Source: Burkholderiaceae bacterium (GTDB taxonomy: Bacteria; Pseudomonadota; Gammaproteobacteria; Burkholderiales; Burkholderiaceae_C). From it: 64,000 nt of DNA. The notes under the pieces are model-generated. The model was given only the letters and a program-made list of their open reading frames with translations, was not told the origin of the DNA and ran no database searches. This document shows, in pieces, positions 52,319-61,091 of the stretch. The stretch is from positions 248,001 through 312,000 of the forward strand of contig JAKLLA010000002.1 of assembly GCA_023150375.1 (NCBI GenBank), given 5' to 3'. A program made the position numbers and the translations under genes. Numbering within the stretch: the first letter of the stretch is position 1; each line of letters opens with the position of its first letter.

Positions 52319-55075
52319 TCAGAGATCGGCGGCGAGCTGGCGCATCTCCTCGAGGCCGATCTTGCCGGCCAGCATCTTCTCGATGCCGTCCTGGCGCAGC
52401 GACTTCATGCCGTCCCTGACCGCCTGGCGGTGCAGGTTCCAGGCCGGCGCGCCGGCGCGCAGCAGGCGGCGCATCTCGCGGCCGACCGTCAGCAGCTCGT
52501 GCACGGCCACCTGGCGGGCCGGGGTGCCCGGGCCGCAGCGCTCGCAACCGGGGCTCTGGTAGCGGCGCAGCTTGCCTTCGCGGCCGAAGCGCTCGATCCA
52601 GCTGCGCAGCAGCGCCTCGCGGTCCGCCTCGGCGTCCTCGGCGCTGCCGCTGCTGCCGTGCAGGTAGGCGTCGAGCCACTCCTGCACCTCGTTGTCCTTG
52701 GCCGGCCGGCTCATCCGGCAGCCGCTGCACAGGCGGCGCAGCAGGCGCTGGCTGTGCACGCCCAGCAGCGCATCGGCCAGGCTCCAGCGGTCGATGCCCT
52801 GGTCGAGCAGGCGCATCAGGCCGTCGGCGGCGCCGCGTCCGGGCAGGGCCCCCAGCACCAGGCGGCCCGACAGCGCGGCGTCCACCGCAGCGCGGGCCGC
52901 CGCCGGATCACGCAGGTCGGCCACCATGACGACGTCGGCATCGCCCTGCTGCACCGCCTGAAGACCCTGCGCGAAGTCCATGCCGCCGCCGGGGCGCAGT
53001 TCCATCTGGCGCAGGCCGGGCTGGCTGAGTTCGATGCGCTCCTCGATCGACCAGAGGCGACGCTCGGGGCGGTTCAGATGCGCCAGGGCGGCATGCAGCG
53101 TGGTGGTGCGGCCGCTGCGCGGCGGCGCCACATGCAGGATCAGCCCGCTGCTGCGCGCCAGCATGGCCGTCCAGCGGCCCAGGTCGTCACCCGACAGGCC
53201 CAGCCCGTCGAGCTTCATCGGCTTGAGCACCGACGGCAGACCGATCACCAGGTCCTCCAGTCCGCCGCTGCTGGGCAGGGTGGCGACATGCAGATCGACC
53301 TTGTGCGCCGGCGCCAGCCGGCCGAACGACAGCCGGCCCTGCTGGGCGCGGCGGGTCTCGGTGGCGTCCAGTTCGGCCAGCGCCTTGATGCGCGGAATCA
53401 GCGTGTTGCGCAGCGCCGCCGGCAGCGCCGGCAGGGTTTCGAGCTGGCCGTCGCGGCGCAGGCGCACCTGCAGGCCGTCCTCGCCGGGCAGGCATTCCAG
53501 GTGGATGCGGCTGGCGCCCTTGGCCAGGGCCTCGCTGACCAGGCTGACGAAGGCCTGCACCACCGGGCTGTCGGCCCGCTCCAGGCGGGCCCGGCCGCGC
53601 AGTTCGCCACTCGCGCCGCTCACGCTGCCCGGACCGCCGGCGCCGCGCGCGCCGGCCAGGGCCGCCGCCAGGGCCGGTGCGGCCGGTGCCGCCGGGGCCA
53701 GGTCGCCCATGCGGGAGGCGCGACCCCGGCCGGGCCGGCTCTCCGTCGCGTCGAAGGGCGCCAGGCCCGAGGGCTGCGCCGGGCCGGGCCGCGAGGCGGC
53801 CGACGCGCGCGGCCGCGGCACGTCGATCAGTTCGGCGGTCAGCACCGGGAAGGCCGGCATGTCCGACGACGGCCCCGGATCGGCAGCCGGCGGTTGCAGC
53901 GCCGCGTAGGCGCGCTCGATCGCCGCCGGCAGGTCGCCGGCGCCGGCCAGCGCCGGCAGCACCGCGCACTGCGCGACATCCTTCAGGGTGGCCAGCAGGT
54001 CGTCGCGGCTGGCGTCGGCCATGGCCACCACCAGGCGGCCGCCGCGGCGCAGCAGCGGCAGCACGCCCAGGCGGCGTGCCAGGTCGCCCGGCACCAGGCG
54101 CAGCGCCTCGACATCGACCGCGAAGGTGGACACGTCCACCACCGGCACGCCCATCTTGCGCGCCAGGGCCACGCGCACCTCGTCGGCGCTGACCAGGCCG
54201 CGCTGCACCAGCACCTCGCCGATCGGCTGGGCGCGCTCGACCTCCTGCTGGTGCAGGGCCCGCTGCAGCGTGTCCTCGTCGGTGAAGCCCAGCGCCACCA
54301 GGGCCTCGCCCAGGCGCACCAGGGGCATGCGGGCCTGCTTGTCCAGCGCCACCAGCAGCTGCTCGGGCGTCACCACCTGGCGCGCCAGCAGGATGTCGCC
54401 GAGCTTCTGCGCGCGCAGCCGGCGCTGCGCCTCCACGCCCTGCTCGATCTGGCGGCTGCGCTCGAGGTCGCCCTCGGCCAGCAGATCGCCCAGGCGCTCG
54501 CCGACCTGGCTGCGCTCGATCGCCACGCGGGGGATGAAGTGCCGCTCCACCGAGCCCTGCTCGTCCTTGGGCTCGAAGAGGAACAGCCCGATGGAATTCT
54601 CGACATGGGTGACGGTGCGGCCCTGGTAGACCGTGCCGCCCACCAGCGTGACCTCGTAGGGCTGCACCGGATGGTGCGTGAGCAGCGGTGCCTGCGCGGG
54701 GTCGAGGCTGCCGGCCATCTCCGGCTGCAGCAGCAGGGCGCGCAGCGGACGCTGCAGGGTCAGGCGGCGGATCTGCGCGAAGCGCAGCGGCATCGCGGCC
54801 TTTTCGCCGGGCACCTGCACGCGCGCCACACCCTCCTGCGGCTCGAAGACGGTCAGCAGACCGGAGATGAAGCTGCCGCTGCGGCTTTCGACCACGCAGG
54901 GCTCGGGCTCGATCTGGCAGGTCGGCGACGGGTAGGCCGGCAGCGGCGGCGTCGGCCAGGCAAAAGGCTCGGCACGGCTGCCGCCGGGCGCAGCCGAGGG
55001 GGCCCCCGGGTGGGCACGGTGCAGCTCCTCGTCGAGCGGAACCAGGGTCAGCGGCGGCAGGGACAGGTCGGACAT
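52319..55075 (-). CDS. GspE/PilB-like protein with MshEN-type repeats and degenerate ATPase motifs
   Basis: KLGDILLARQVVTPEQLLVALDKQARMPLVRLGEALVALGFTDEDTLQRALHQQEVERAQPIGEVLVQRGLVSADEVRVALARKMGVPVVDV (MshEN/T2SSE_N); C-terminus LHVAPPRSGRTTTLHAALAHL...DADVVMVADLRDPAAARAAVDAALSGRLVLGALPGRGAADGLMRLLDQG. Confidence 0.85.
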   Translation of the reverse strand: MSDLSLPPLTLVPLDEELHRAHPGAPSAAPGGSRAEPFAWPTPPLPAYPSPTCQIEPEPCVVESRSGSFISGLLTVFEPQEGVARVQVPGEKAAMPLRFAQIRRLTLQRPLRALLLQPEMAGSLDPAQAPLLTHHPVQPYEVTLVGGTVYQGRTVTHVENSIGLFLFEPKDEQGSVERHFIPRVAIERSQVGERLGDLLAEGDLERSRQIEQGVEAQRRLRAQKLGDILLARQVVTPEQLLVALDKQARMPLVRLGEALVALGFTDEDTLQRALHQQEVERAQPIGEVLVQRGLVSADEVRVALARKMGVPVVDVSTFAVDVEALRLVPGDLARRLGVLPLLRRGGRLVVAMADASRDDLLATLKDVAQCAVLPALAGAGDLPAAIERAYAALQPPAADPGPSSDMPAFPVLTAELIDVPRPRASAASRPGPAQPSGLAPFDATESRPGRGRASRMGDLAPAAPAAPALAAALAGARGAGGPGSVSGASGELRGRARLERADSPVVQAFVSLVSEALAKGASRIHLECLPGEDGLQVRLRRDGQLETLPALPAALRNTLIPRIKALAELDATETRRAQQGRLSFGRLAPAHKVDLHVATLPSSGGLEDLVIGLPSVLKPMKLDGLGLSGDDLGRWTAMLARSSGLILHVAPPRSGRTTTLHAALAHLNRPERRLWSIEERIELSQPGLRQMELRPGGGMDFAQGLQAVQQGDADVVMVADLRDPAAARAAVDAALSGRLVLGALPGRGAADGLMRLLDQGIDRWSLADALLGVHSQRLLRRLCSGCRMSRPAKDNEVQEWLDAYLHGSSGSAEDAEADREALLRSWIERFGREGKLRRYQSPGCERCGPGTPARQVAVHELLTVGREMRRLLRAGAPAWNLHRQAVRDGMKSLRQDGIEKMLAGKIGLEEMRQLAADL

Positions 55076-55241
55076 GATGTTCGGCGGCGCTCGGCTGTCG
55101 CCGCGTCGGCTCCCCCACGGACCCTGGCAACGACCCCCCGATGCTAGGAAGCACCGCGCCAGCCCAAGCCGCGATCAGGACGGGAAAGACCGGCCAAGTC
55201 CGCGAGGTCGCCGCCCCCGCCCACCCCGACCGTCCTTCCCC

Positions 55242-56534
55242 CTACCCGGCCGGCGCCTGCAGGCTCAGTTCGACGGCGAAGCCCTGCGGCACCGGCAGCA
55301 GCTGCAGCCGCCCGCCATGCGCGCGCGCCACCATGTCGGCCAGCATCAGGCCCAGGCCGGTGTGCCCTTCGTAGGTCTGCGCGTCCAGCGCCTGCTGCAG
55401 CGCCTCGCGGCGCGGCGCGTCCACGCCGGGCCCGTCGTCGTCCAGCCGGACCCGCCCGGCGGCGGGCAGCGACAGCCGTACCCGGCGCGCGCCGTGCCGC
55501 ACCGCGTTGTCCAGCAGGTTGACCAGCGCGGCGGTGAGCAGGTCGGGGTCGGCCACCAGCGTGGCCTCGGGCGGCACCTCGACGGCCAGCCCGTCGGCCG
55601 GCAGCCGCGCCAGCAGCGCGGCCAGTTCCACCGGCTGGAGGTGCAGCTCCGCGCCGCTGCGAAACAGCGCCAGCAGCGCGGCCACCACCCGCTGCAGGCG
55701 TGCGGCCGCCTCGCGCACCCGCTGCAGGCGCGGCTGCAGCGGCGCGGGCGCTTCGCGCAGCGCGACGGCCAGCTGCGCATCGATGCCCGCCAGCGGCGTG
55801 CGCAGGGCGTGCGCCGCATGGGCGGTGAAAGCCCGCTCGTGGCCGATGCGCCGCGCCAGACGACGGGCCAGATCGTCGATCGCGGTCTGCACCGGCTGCA
55901 GCTCGGCGCGCTCGGCCACGCCCAGCCCGGCGCCGGCCTGCAATGGATCGTGCTGCGCCAGCCGGCGGCTGAGCCGGTTCAGCGGCGCCAGCTCGTGGCG
56001 CACCCGGGCGCGCAACCAGACATGGCCCAGCAAGCCGATGGCCAGCGCCGCCAGCGCCGCGCTCAGCGCCACATCGGCCTGTGCTTCGACGCGCTCGGCC
56101 TGGGTCTGGCCCACATAGAGCATGCGCCCGCTGGCATCCAGCGGCAACCCGTAGACCCGCCAGGTGTCGAGGCTGCTGTAGCCCGACGGCGCCACCCAGG
56201 GCTGCATCGGCGCCGCGACCGAGCGCATCTGCAGCCGCGCGCCGGGCCCGACCACCTGCCAGGCGAAGCGGCCCGCGCCCGGATCGGCCACCACGCCGGC
56301 CGGTCCCGACGCCTGCGGCGGGCGGGCCAGGCCCTCGGGCGGCGGGGTCGCGGCATTGCCGTCGGCCAGCAGCGTGGCCAGCACATGCGCGGAGCTGAGC
56401 AGGGTGTCGTCCAGCAGTTCGAGGGTCTCCTCGCGCGCAGCCAGCCAGACCGCGCCGGCCACCGCAAGGCTCCAGACCACCGACCAACCCAGCAGCGCGC
56501 GCGCCAGGCGGCGTCCGATCGCCGGCAGGCTCAT
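55242..56534 (-). CDS. Sensor histidine kinase (PmrB/QseC-like)
   Basis: ERAFTAHAAHALRTPLAGIDAQLAVAL (H-box), LVNLLDNAVRHGARRVRLSL (N-box), LGLMLADMVARAHGG (G-box). Confidence 0.92.
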   Translation of the reverse strand: MSLPAIGRRLARALLGWSVVWSLAVAGAVWLAAREETLELLDDTLLSSAHVLATLLADGNAATPPPEGLARPPQASGPAGVVADPGAGRFAWQVVGPGARLQMRSVAAPMQPWVAPSGYSSLDTWRVYGLPLDASGRMLYVGQTQAERVEAQADVALSAALAALAIGLLGHVWLRARVRHELAPLNRLSRRLAQHDPLQAGAGLGVAERAELQPVQTAIDDLARRLARRIGHERAFTAHAAHALRTPLAGIDAQLAVALREAPAPLQPRLQRVREAAARLQRVVAALLALFRSGAELHLQPVELAALLARLPADGLAVEVPPEATLVADPDLLTAALVNLLDNAVRHGARRVRLSLPAAGRVRLDDDGPGVDAPRREALQQALDAQTYEGHTGLGLMLADMVARAHGGRLQLLPVPQGFAVELSLQAPAG

Positions 56535-56583
56535 CGCGGCCTCCGCCGGCCAGGCTCGGCGCCGGACCCCGCGCCGTCGGGCC

Positions 56584-57243
56584 TCATGAGGGCAGCCCGA
56601 CGCGGTAGCCCAGGCCGCGCACGGTATCGATCAGCTCGCGCCCGAGCTTGCGGCGCAGGGCCGAGACATGCACCTCCAGCGCGTTGCTGGCCAGCTCGGC
56701 CTCGAAGCCCAGCACCAGCCGCTCCAGGTCGGCCTTGGAGACGATGCGCCCGGCGCGCCGCACCAGCGCCTCGAGCACCGCCCACTCGCGCGCGGTCAGC
56801 TCCACCGCCCGGCCGTCCAGCGACACGCTGCGGGCCGTGAGGTCGACCTCGACAGCGCCGAAGCGGCGCCGCGCGCTGGGGCTGCCGGCGGCACGGCGCG
56901 ACACCGCGCGCAGCCGGGCAGCCAGTTCCTCCGGCTCGAAGGGTTTGACCAGGTAGTCGTCGGCGCCGCTGTCCAGGCCCTGGATGCGGTCGCCGAGCCG
57001 GTCGCGCGCCGTCAGCATCAGCGCCGGCGTGACATCGCCGCGGTGGCGCTGCTCGCGCAGCCACTCCAGACCGGAGCCGTCGGGCAGCTGCCAGTCCACC
57101 AGCAGCGCGTCGTAGGGCTCGCCGAGGCAGGCCCGGGCCTCGGCCAGGCGGCGGCACCAGTCCACCGCGTGGCCCTCGGCGCGCAGATAGTCGCGCAGGC
57201 CTTCGCCGAGGATGTCGTCGTCTTCGAGCAGCAGCAGTCGCAT
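56584..57243 (-). CDS. OmpR-family response regulator (PmrA/QseB-like)
   Basis: MRLLLLEDDDILGEGLRDYLRAEGHAVDWCRRLAEARACLGEPYDALLVDWQLPDGSGLEWL...ALMLTARDRLGDRIQGLDSGADDYLVKPFEPEELAARLRA; winged helix at the C-terminus. Confidence 0.95.
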   Translation of the reverse strand: MRLLLLEDDDILGEGLRDYLRAEGHAVDWCRRLAEARACLGEPYDALLVDWQLPDGSGLEWLREQRHRGDVTPALMLTARDRLGDRIQGLDSGADDYLVKPFEPEELAARLRAVSRRAAGSPSARRRFGAVEVDLTARSVSLDGRAVELTAREWAVLEALVRRAGRIVSKADLERLVLGFEAELASNALEVHVSALRRKLGRELIDTVRGLGYRVGLPS

Positions 57244-57366
57244 GATCGGGCAGGCAGTCGGGTCGGCACCGGCCGACGACCGCAACGGTACACCAGTGCG
57301 GCCCGCCGGTACGGCCGGGACGACGGCAAAGCCTCCGGTCGGCTCCTCGCTCCCGGCCCCGGCAGG

Positions 57367-57404
57367 CTTCACCTTCGCTTCACGCCACTTCATGTCGTCT
57401 TCAG
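57367..57404 (+). promoter_or_regulatory. Four phased CTTCA direct repeats upstream of the phosphoethanolamine transferase gene; candidate response-regulator operator
   Basis: CTTCAC (57367), CTTCAC (57378), CTTCAT (57388), CTTCAG (57399); spacings 11, 10 and 11 bp. Confidence 0.55.
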
Positions 57405-57427
57405 TGGGCGCCGGCAAGCTCCAGCGC

Positions 57428-59134
57428 ATGAACTGGAAATTCCGTGCTGCCGGCCGTGCTGCCGGCGCCGCCGCGTCTGCCGAACGAACCGCCGCACCGG
57501 CCTTCGTCATTCCCGCCACCACCGAGCAGCTGCTCGGCCTGGCCTGCCTGTTCTGGGCCCTGGCGGCCAACCGGCTGTTCTTCGGCGCGGCCCTGAAGGA
57601 CCATTCGCTGGGCGACGCCTCCGCCTGGGGCTTCGCCGTCGCGCTGGTCGTGCTGCTGGTGAGCGTGCACTTCCTGCTGCTGGCACCGCTGGCGAACCGC
57701 TGGACCGTCAAGCCCATCGTCGCGCTGCTGATCCTGGTCAGCGCCTTCGCGACCTTCTTCATGAAGCGCTACGGCGTCTTCCTGGACCCGACGATGATGC
57801 GCAACGTGCTGCGCAGCGACCTGCACGAGGCCGGCGAGCTGCTGACCTGGACCCTGCTGCCGCACCTGCTGCTCTATGCGCTGCTGCCGATGCTGCTGCT
57901 CTGGCGGGTGCAGGTGCAGCACCGCCCCTGGCGCCGGGCGCTGGCCTGGCGGCTGGGTGTCGCGCTGCTGGCCCTGGCCGCGGCGGCCGGCGCGCTGCTG
58001 GCGGTGTTCCAGCCGCTGGCCTCGCTGATGCGCAACCACAAGGAGGTGCGCTACCTGGTGACCCCGGCCAACGCCCTGTGGTCGATCGGCGCCGTGCTCG
58101 CGTCGGACGCCCGCGGCGCCGCCCGGCCGCGCCAGCCCATCGGCGAGGACGCCCGGCCGGGGGCCACCTGGACGGCACTGGAGCGCCCGCGCCTGCTGGT
58201 GCTGGTGGTGGGCGAAACCGCCCGGGCCGCCAACTGGGGCCTGAACGGCTATGCCCGCCCCACCACGCCGTCTCTGGCGGCACTGCCGGTGATCAATTTC
58301 CCGGACGTCACCGCCTGCGGCACCAACACCGAGACCTCGCTGCCCTGCATGTTCGCCCCGGTGGGCCGGCGCGACTACGACGAAGACCGCATCCGCGGCA
58401 GCGAATCGCTGCTGCACGTGGCCGCACGCGCGGGCGTGGCGGTGCAGTGGCGCGACAACCAGTCCGGCTGCAAGGGCGTCTGCGAGGGCCTGCCCAGCGA
58501 GCGGGTGATCGATCTGCCGCCCCCGGGCCTGTGTGGTGACGGCCGCTGCCTGGACGAAGGTCTGCTGCACGGCCTGGACGCGCGGCTCGCCGCGGCCAAG
58601 GGGGTGCAGCTGCTCGTGCTGCACCCGCTGGGCAACCACGGCCCGTCCTACTTCCGCCGCTACCCGAAGGCCTTCGCCCGCTTCCAGCCGGCCTGCGAAT
58701 CGGACGACCTGCGCCAGTGCAGCCGCGAGGAGATCGTCAACGCCTACGACAACGCGCTGCTCTACACCGACCACGTGCTGGCGCGGCTGATCGGCACGCT
58801 GCAGGCGCGCGCCGACCGGGTCGACAGCGCGGTGCTGTACGTCTCCGACCACGGCGAATCGCTGGGCGAGAACAACCTCTTCCTGCACGGCGTGCCCTAC
58901 GCGATCGCCCCGCAGGTGCAGACCCGCGTGCCGATGACGCTGTGGCTGTCCGAGGGCTGGCGCCAGGCCCTGGACCTGGACCTGGACTGCCTGCAGCGCC
59001 GCGCCGGAGAGCCGACAGCGCACGACCATCTCTTCCACACCCTGCTGGGCCTGCTCGACGTGCAGACCGGCCTGTACGCCCGCGACTGGGACCTCACGGC
59101 CGGCTGCCGCCGCGACGTGGTGGCATCGCGCTGA
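57428..59134 (+). CDS. eptA: Phosphoethanolamine transferase (EptA/MCR family)
   Basis: LLVLVVGETARAANWGLNGYARPTTPSLAALPVINFPDVTACGTNTETSLPCMF...VLHPLGNHGPSYFRRYPKAF...VLYVSDHGESLGENNLFLHGVPYAIAP. Confidence 0.95.
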   Translation: MNWKFRAAGRAAGAAASAERTAAPAFVIPATTEQLLGLACLFWALAANRLFFGAALKDHSLGDASAWGFAVALVVLLVSVHFLLLAPLANRWTVKPIVALLILVSAFATFFMKRYGVFLDPTMMRNVLRSDLHEAGELLTWTLLPHLLLYALLPMLLLWRVQVQHRPWRRALAWRLGVALLALAAAAGALLAVFQPLASLMRNHKEVRYLVTPANALWSIGAVLASDARGAARPRQPIGEDARPGATWTALERPRLLVLVVGETARAANWGLNGYARPTTPSLAALPVINFPDVTACGTNTETSLPCMFAPVGRRDYDEDRIRGSESLLHVAARAGVAVQWRDNQSGCKGVCEGLPSERVIDLPPPGLCGDGRCLDEGLLHGLDARLAAAKGVQLLVLHPLGNHGPSYFRRYPKAFARFQPACESDDLRQCSREEIVNAYDNALLYTDHVLARLIGTLQARADRVDSAVLYVSDHGESLGENNLFLHGVPYAIAPQVQTRVPMTLWLSEGWRQALDLDLDCLQRRAGEPTAHDHLFHTLLGLLDVQTGLYARDWDLTAGCRRDVVASR

Positions 59135-59144
59135 AGGGTTCGCC

Positions 59145-59888
59145 ATGTCGACCGGCCTGCCGCCTGCCGTCCTGCCCGTCACCTTGCCCGTCACCTTGCC
59201 TGTGACCTTGCCTGTGACCTTGCCCGCTCCCCTCGCGCGGCCCCTCTGGCGCCGCGATGCAGCCGTGGCCGTGCTCGGTCTCGTTTTGCTGCTGGCCTGG
59301 GACTTCAGCGGCCTGGACCTGGCCGTGCTGCGCCTGTTCGGCAACGCCCAGGGCTTTGCCTGGCGCAGCCACTGGCTGGCTCGCGATGTGCTGCACGAGG
59401 GCGGGCGCCTGCTGGCCTGGGCGGCCTTCTTCATGCTGTGTCTGGACCTGCGCTTCACGTTTCTGCCCGGACCGAGCCGTCGCGAGCGCGCCTGGGGCGT
59501 GGCGGCCACGCTGGCCTGCCTGGTGGCCATCCCGACGCTCAAGCGCTTCAGCGCGACGAGCTGCCCCTGGGATCTGGCCGAGTTCGGCGGCCGGGCCGAC
59601 TACGTCTCCCACTGGGCGATGGGCCTGTCCGACGGCGGGCCAGGGCACTGCTTTCCCTCCGGCCACGCGGTGGCGGCCTTCGCCTTCCTGTCGCCCTACT
59701 TCCTGCTGCGGGCGCACCGTCCGGTGGCCGCGCGCCGCTGGCTGATCGGCGTGCTGCTGGTGGGCGCAGCCTTCGGGGCCGCCCAGCTGGCGCGGGGCGC
59801 CCATCCGCCAAGTCACACGCTGTGGTCGGCCTGGCTGTGCTGGGTGATCTGCGCCGGCATGGCGGCCTGGACGGCCCGGCCACGGTGA
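59145..59888 (+). CDS. PAP2-family phosphatase (lipid phosphatase)
   Basis: Membrane protein with KRFSATSCPWDLAEFGG...GGPGHCFPSGHAVAAFAFLSPYFL...GAAQLARGAHPPSHTLWSAWLCW (PSGH and SH motifs). Confidence 0.9.
   Translation: MSTGLPPAVLPVTLPVTLPVTLPVTLPAPLARPLWRRDAAVAVLGLVLLLAWDFSGLDLAVLRLFGNAQGFAWRSHWLARDVLHEGGRLLAWAAFFMLCLDLRFTFLPGPSRRERAWGVAATLACLVAIPTLKRFSATSCPWDLAEFGGRADYVSHWAMGLSDGGPGHCFPSGHAVAAFAFLSPYFLLRAHRPVAARRWLIGVLLVGAAFGAAQLARGAHPPSHTLWSAWLCWVICAGMAAWTARPR
59175..59222 (+). repeat. 4 x 12-bp in-frame tandem repeat (CCYGTSACCTTG) encoding (PVTL)4
   Basis: cccgtcaccttg x2 then cctgtgaccttg x2, by direct reading. Confidence 0.95.
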
Positions 59889-60007
59889 GGTCACGCTGAA
59901 TCGCGGGCGCGGCGGCACGCAGGGCTGAAACGCGGCAAGATGGCCGGGACCCTTCCCCGCGGCGGACCGCCGCGCCAGCCTGCCCGCCCCTCACCCAGGA
60001 TCCCCGC

Positions 60008-60874
60008 ATGAAACTGCTCCGCCACGGCCCCCGGGGGGCCGAGCGCCCCGCCCTGCTCGACGCCCACGGGGTCGTCCGCGACCTGAGCGGCGTGATCACC
60101 GACCTCACCGCCGAGCACCTGTCGCCCGCCGGTCTGGACGCGCTGCGCCGCCTCGACCCGGCCACGCTGCCGGCGCTCGCCCCGCCCACCCGCCTCGGGC
60201 CGCCCTGGCGCGGCATGGGCAAGTTCATCTGCGTCGGGCTGAACTACGCCGATCACGCCGCCGAGTCCGGCCTGGCCCTGCCGAAGGAGCCGGTGCTCTT
60301 CACCAAGCACACCAGCGCGGTGATCGGCTGCAACGACCCGGTGGTGCTGCCCGCGGACGCCACCAAGGGCGACTGGGAGGTGGAGCTCGGCGTGATCATC
60401 GGCCGCACCGCCCGCTGCGTGGCCGAAGCCGATGCACTGGACCACGTGGCCGGCTACTGCGTGGTCAACGACGTGTCCGAACGCGCCTTCCAGCTCGAGC
60501 GCGGCGGCACCTGGGACAAGGGCAAGGGCTGTGACACCTTCGGCCCGGTCGGCCCCTGGCTGGTCACCGCCGACGAGGTGCCCGATCCGCAGGCCCTGTC
60601 GCTCTGGCTGGAGGTGAACGGCCGGCGCTTCCAGGACGGCCGCACGGCCGACATGGTGTTCGGCGTGGCCGCCCTGGTGGCCTACATCAGCCGCTTCTGC
60701 ACGCTGCACCCGGGCGACCTGATCGCCACCGGCACGCCCGCCGGCGTGGGCATGGGCCAGAAACCCGCCCCGGTCTTCCTGCAGCCCGGTGACGTCATGC
60801 GCCTGGGCATCGAGGGCCTGGGCGAGCAGCGGCAGACCGTGTTCGCCTGGGATCCGGCGCTGCTGGACGCCTGA
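60008..60874 (+). CDS. Fumarylacetoacetate hydrolase family protein
   Basis: KFICVGLNYADHAAESGLALPKEPVLFTKHTSAVIGCNDPVVLP...DWEVELGVIIG...DLIATGTPAGVGMGQKP. Confidence 0.93.
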   Translation: MKLLRHGPRGAERPALLDAHGVVRDLSGVITDLTAEHLSPAGLDALRRLDPATLPALAPPTRLGPPWRGMGKFICVGLNYADHAAESGLALPKEPVLFTKHTSAVIGCNDPVVLPADATKGDWEVELGVIIGRTARCVAEADALDHVAGYCVVNDVSERAFQLERGGTWDKGKGCDTFGPVGPWLVTADEVPDPQALSLWLEVNGRRFQDGRTADMVFGVAALVAYISRFCTLHPGDLIATGTPAGVGMGQKPAPVFLQPGDVMRLGIEGLGEQRQTVFAWDPALLDA

Positions 60875-61091
60875 AGGCCGGTCGCTGCGCGGGGTCGTGA
60901 AGGGCGCACGGGGGCGCCGGCTTCGCCACGCCGCGGGCGTCGACGCGCGCCGGGAATCGCCTAAGCTGCGCGCCCACGCTCCCCCACCCCCGGACGCAGC
61001 CAGCCAGCCCTTCGCCAGCCAGGGCGCTCGCCGGGGTCGCGAGCCTGCGGCCGTTCGGGCCGCCGGCCCTTCCGACCCTCACCGCAAGACG

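Noticed and set aside
52430-55147. 905-aa plus-strand ORF
   Set aside because: Shadow of the GspE-like gene; no recognisable domains.
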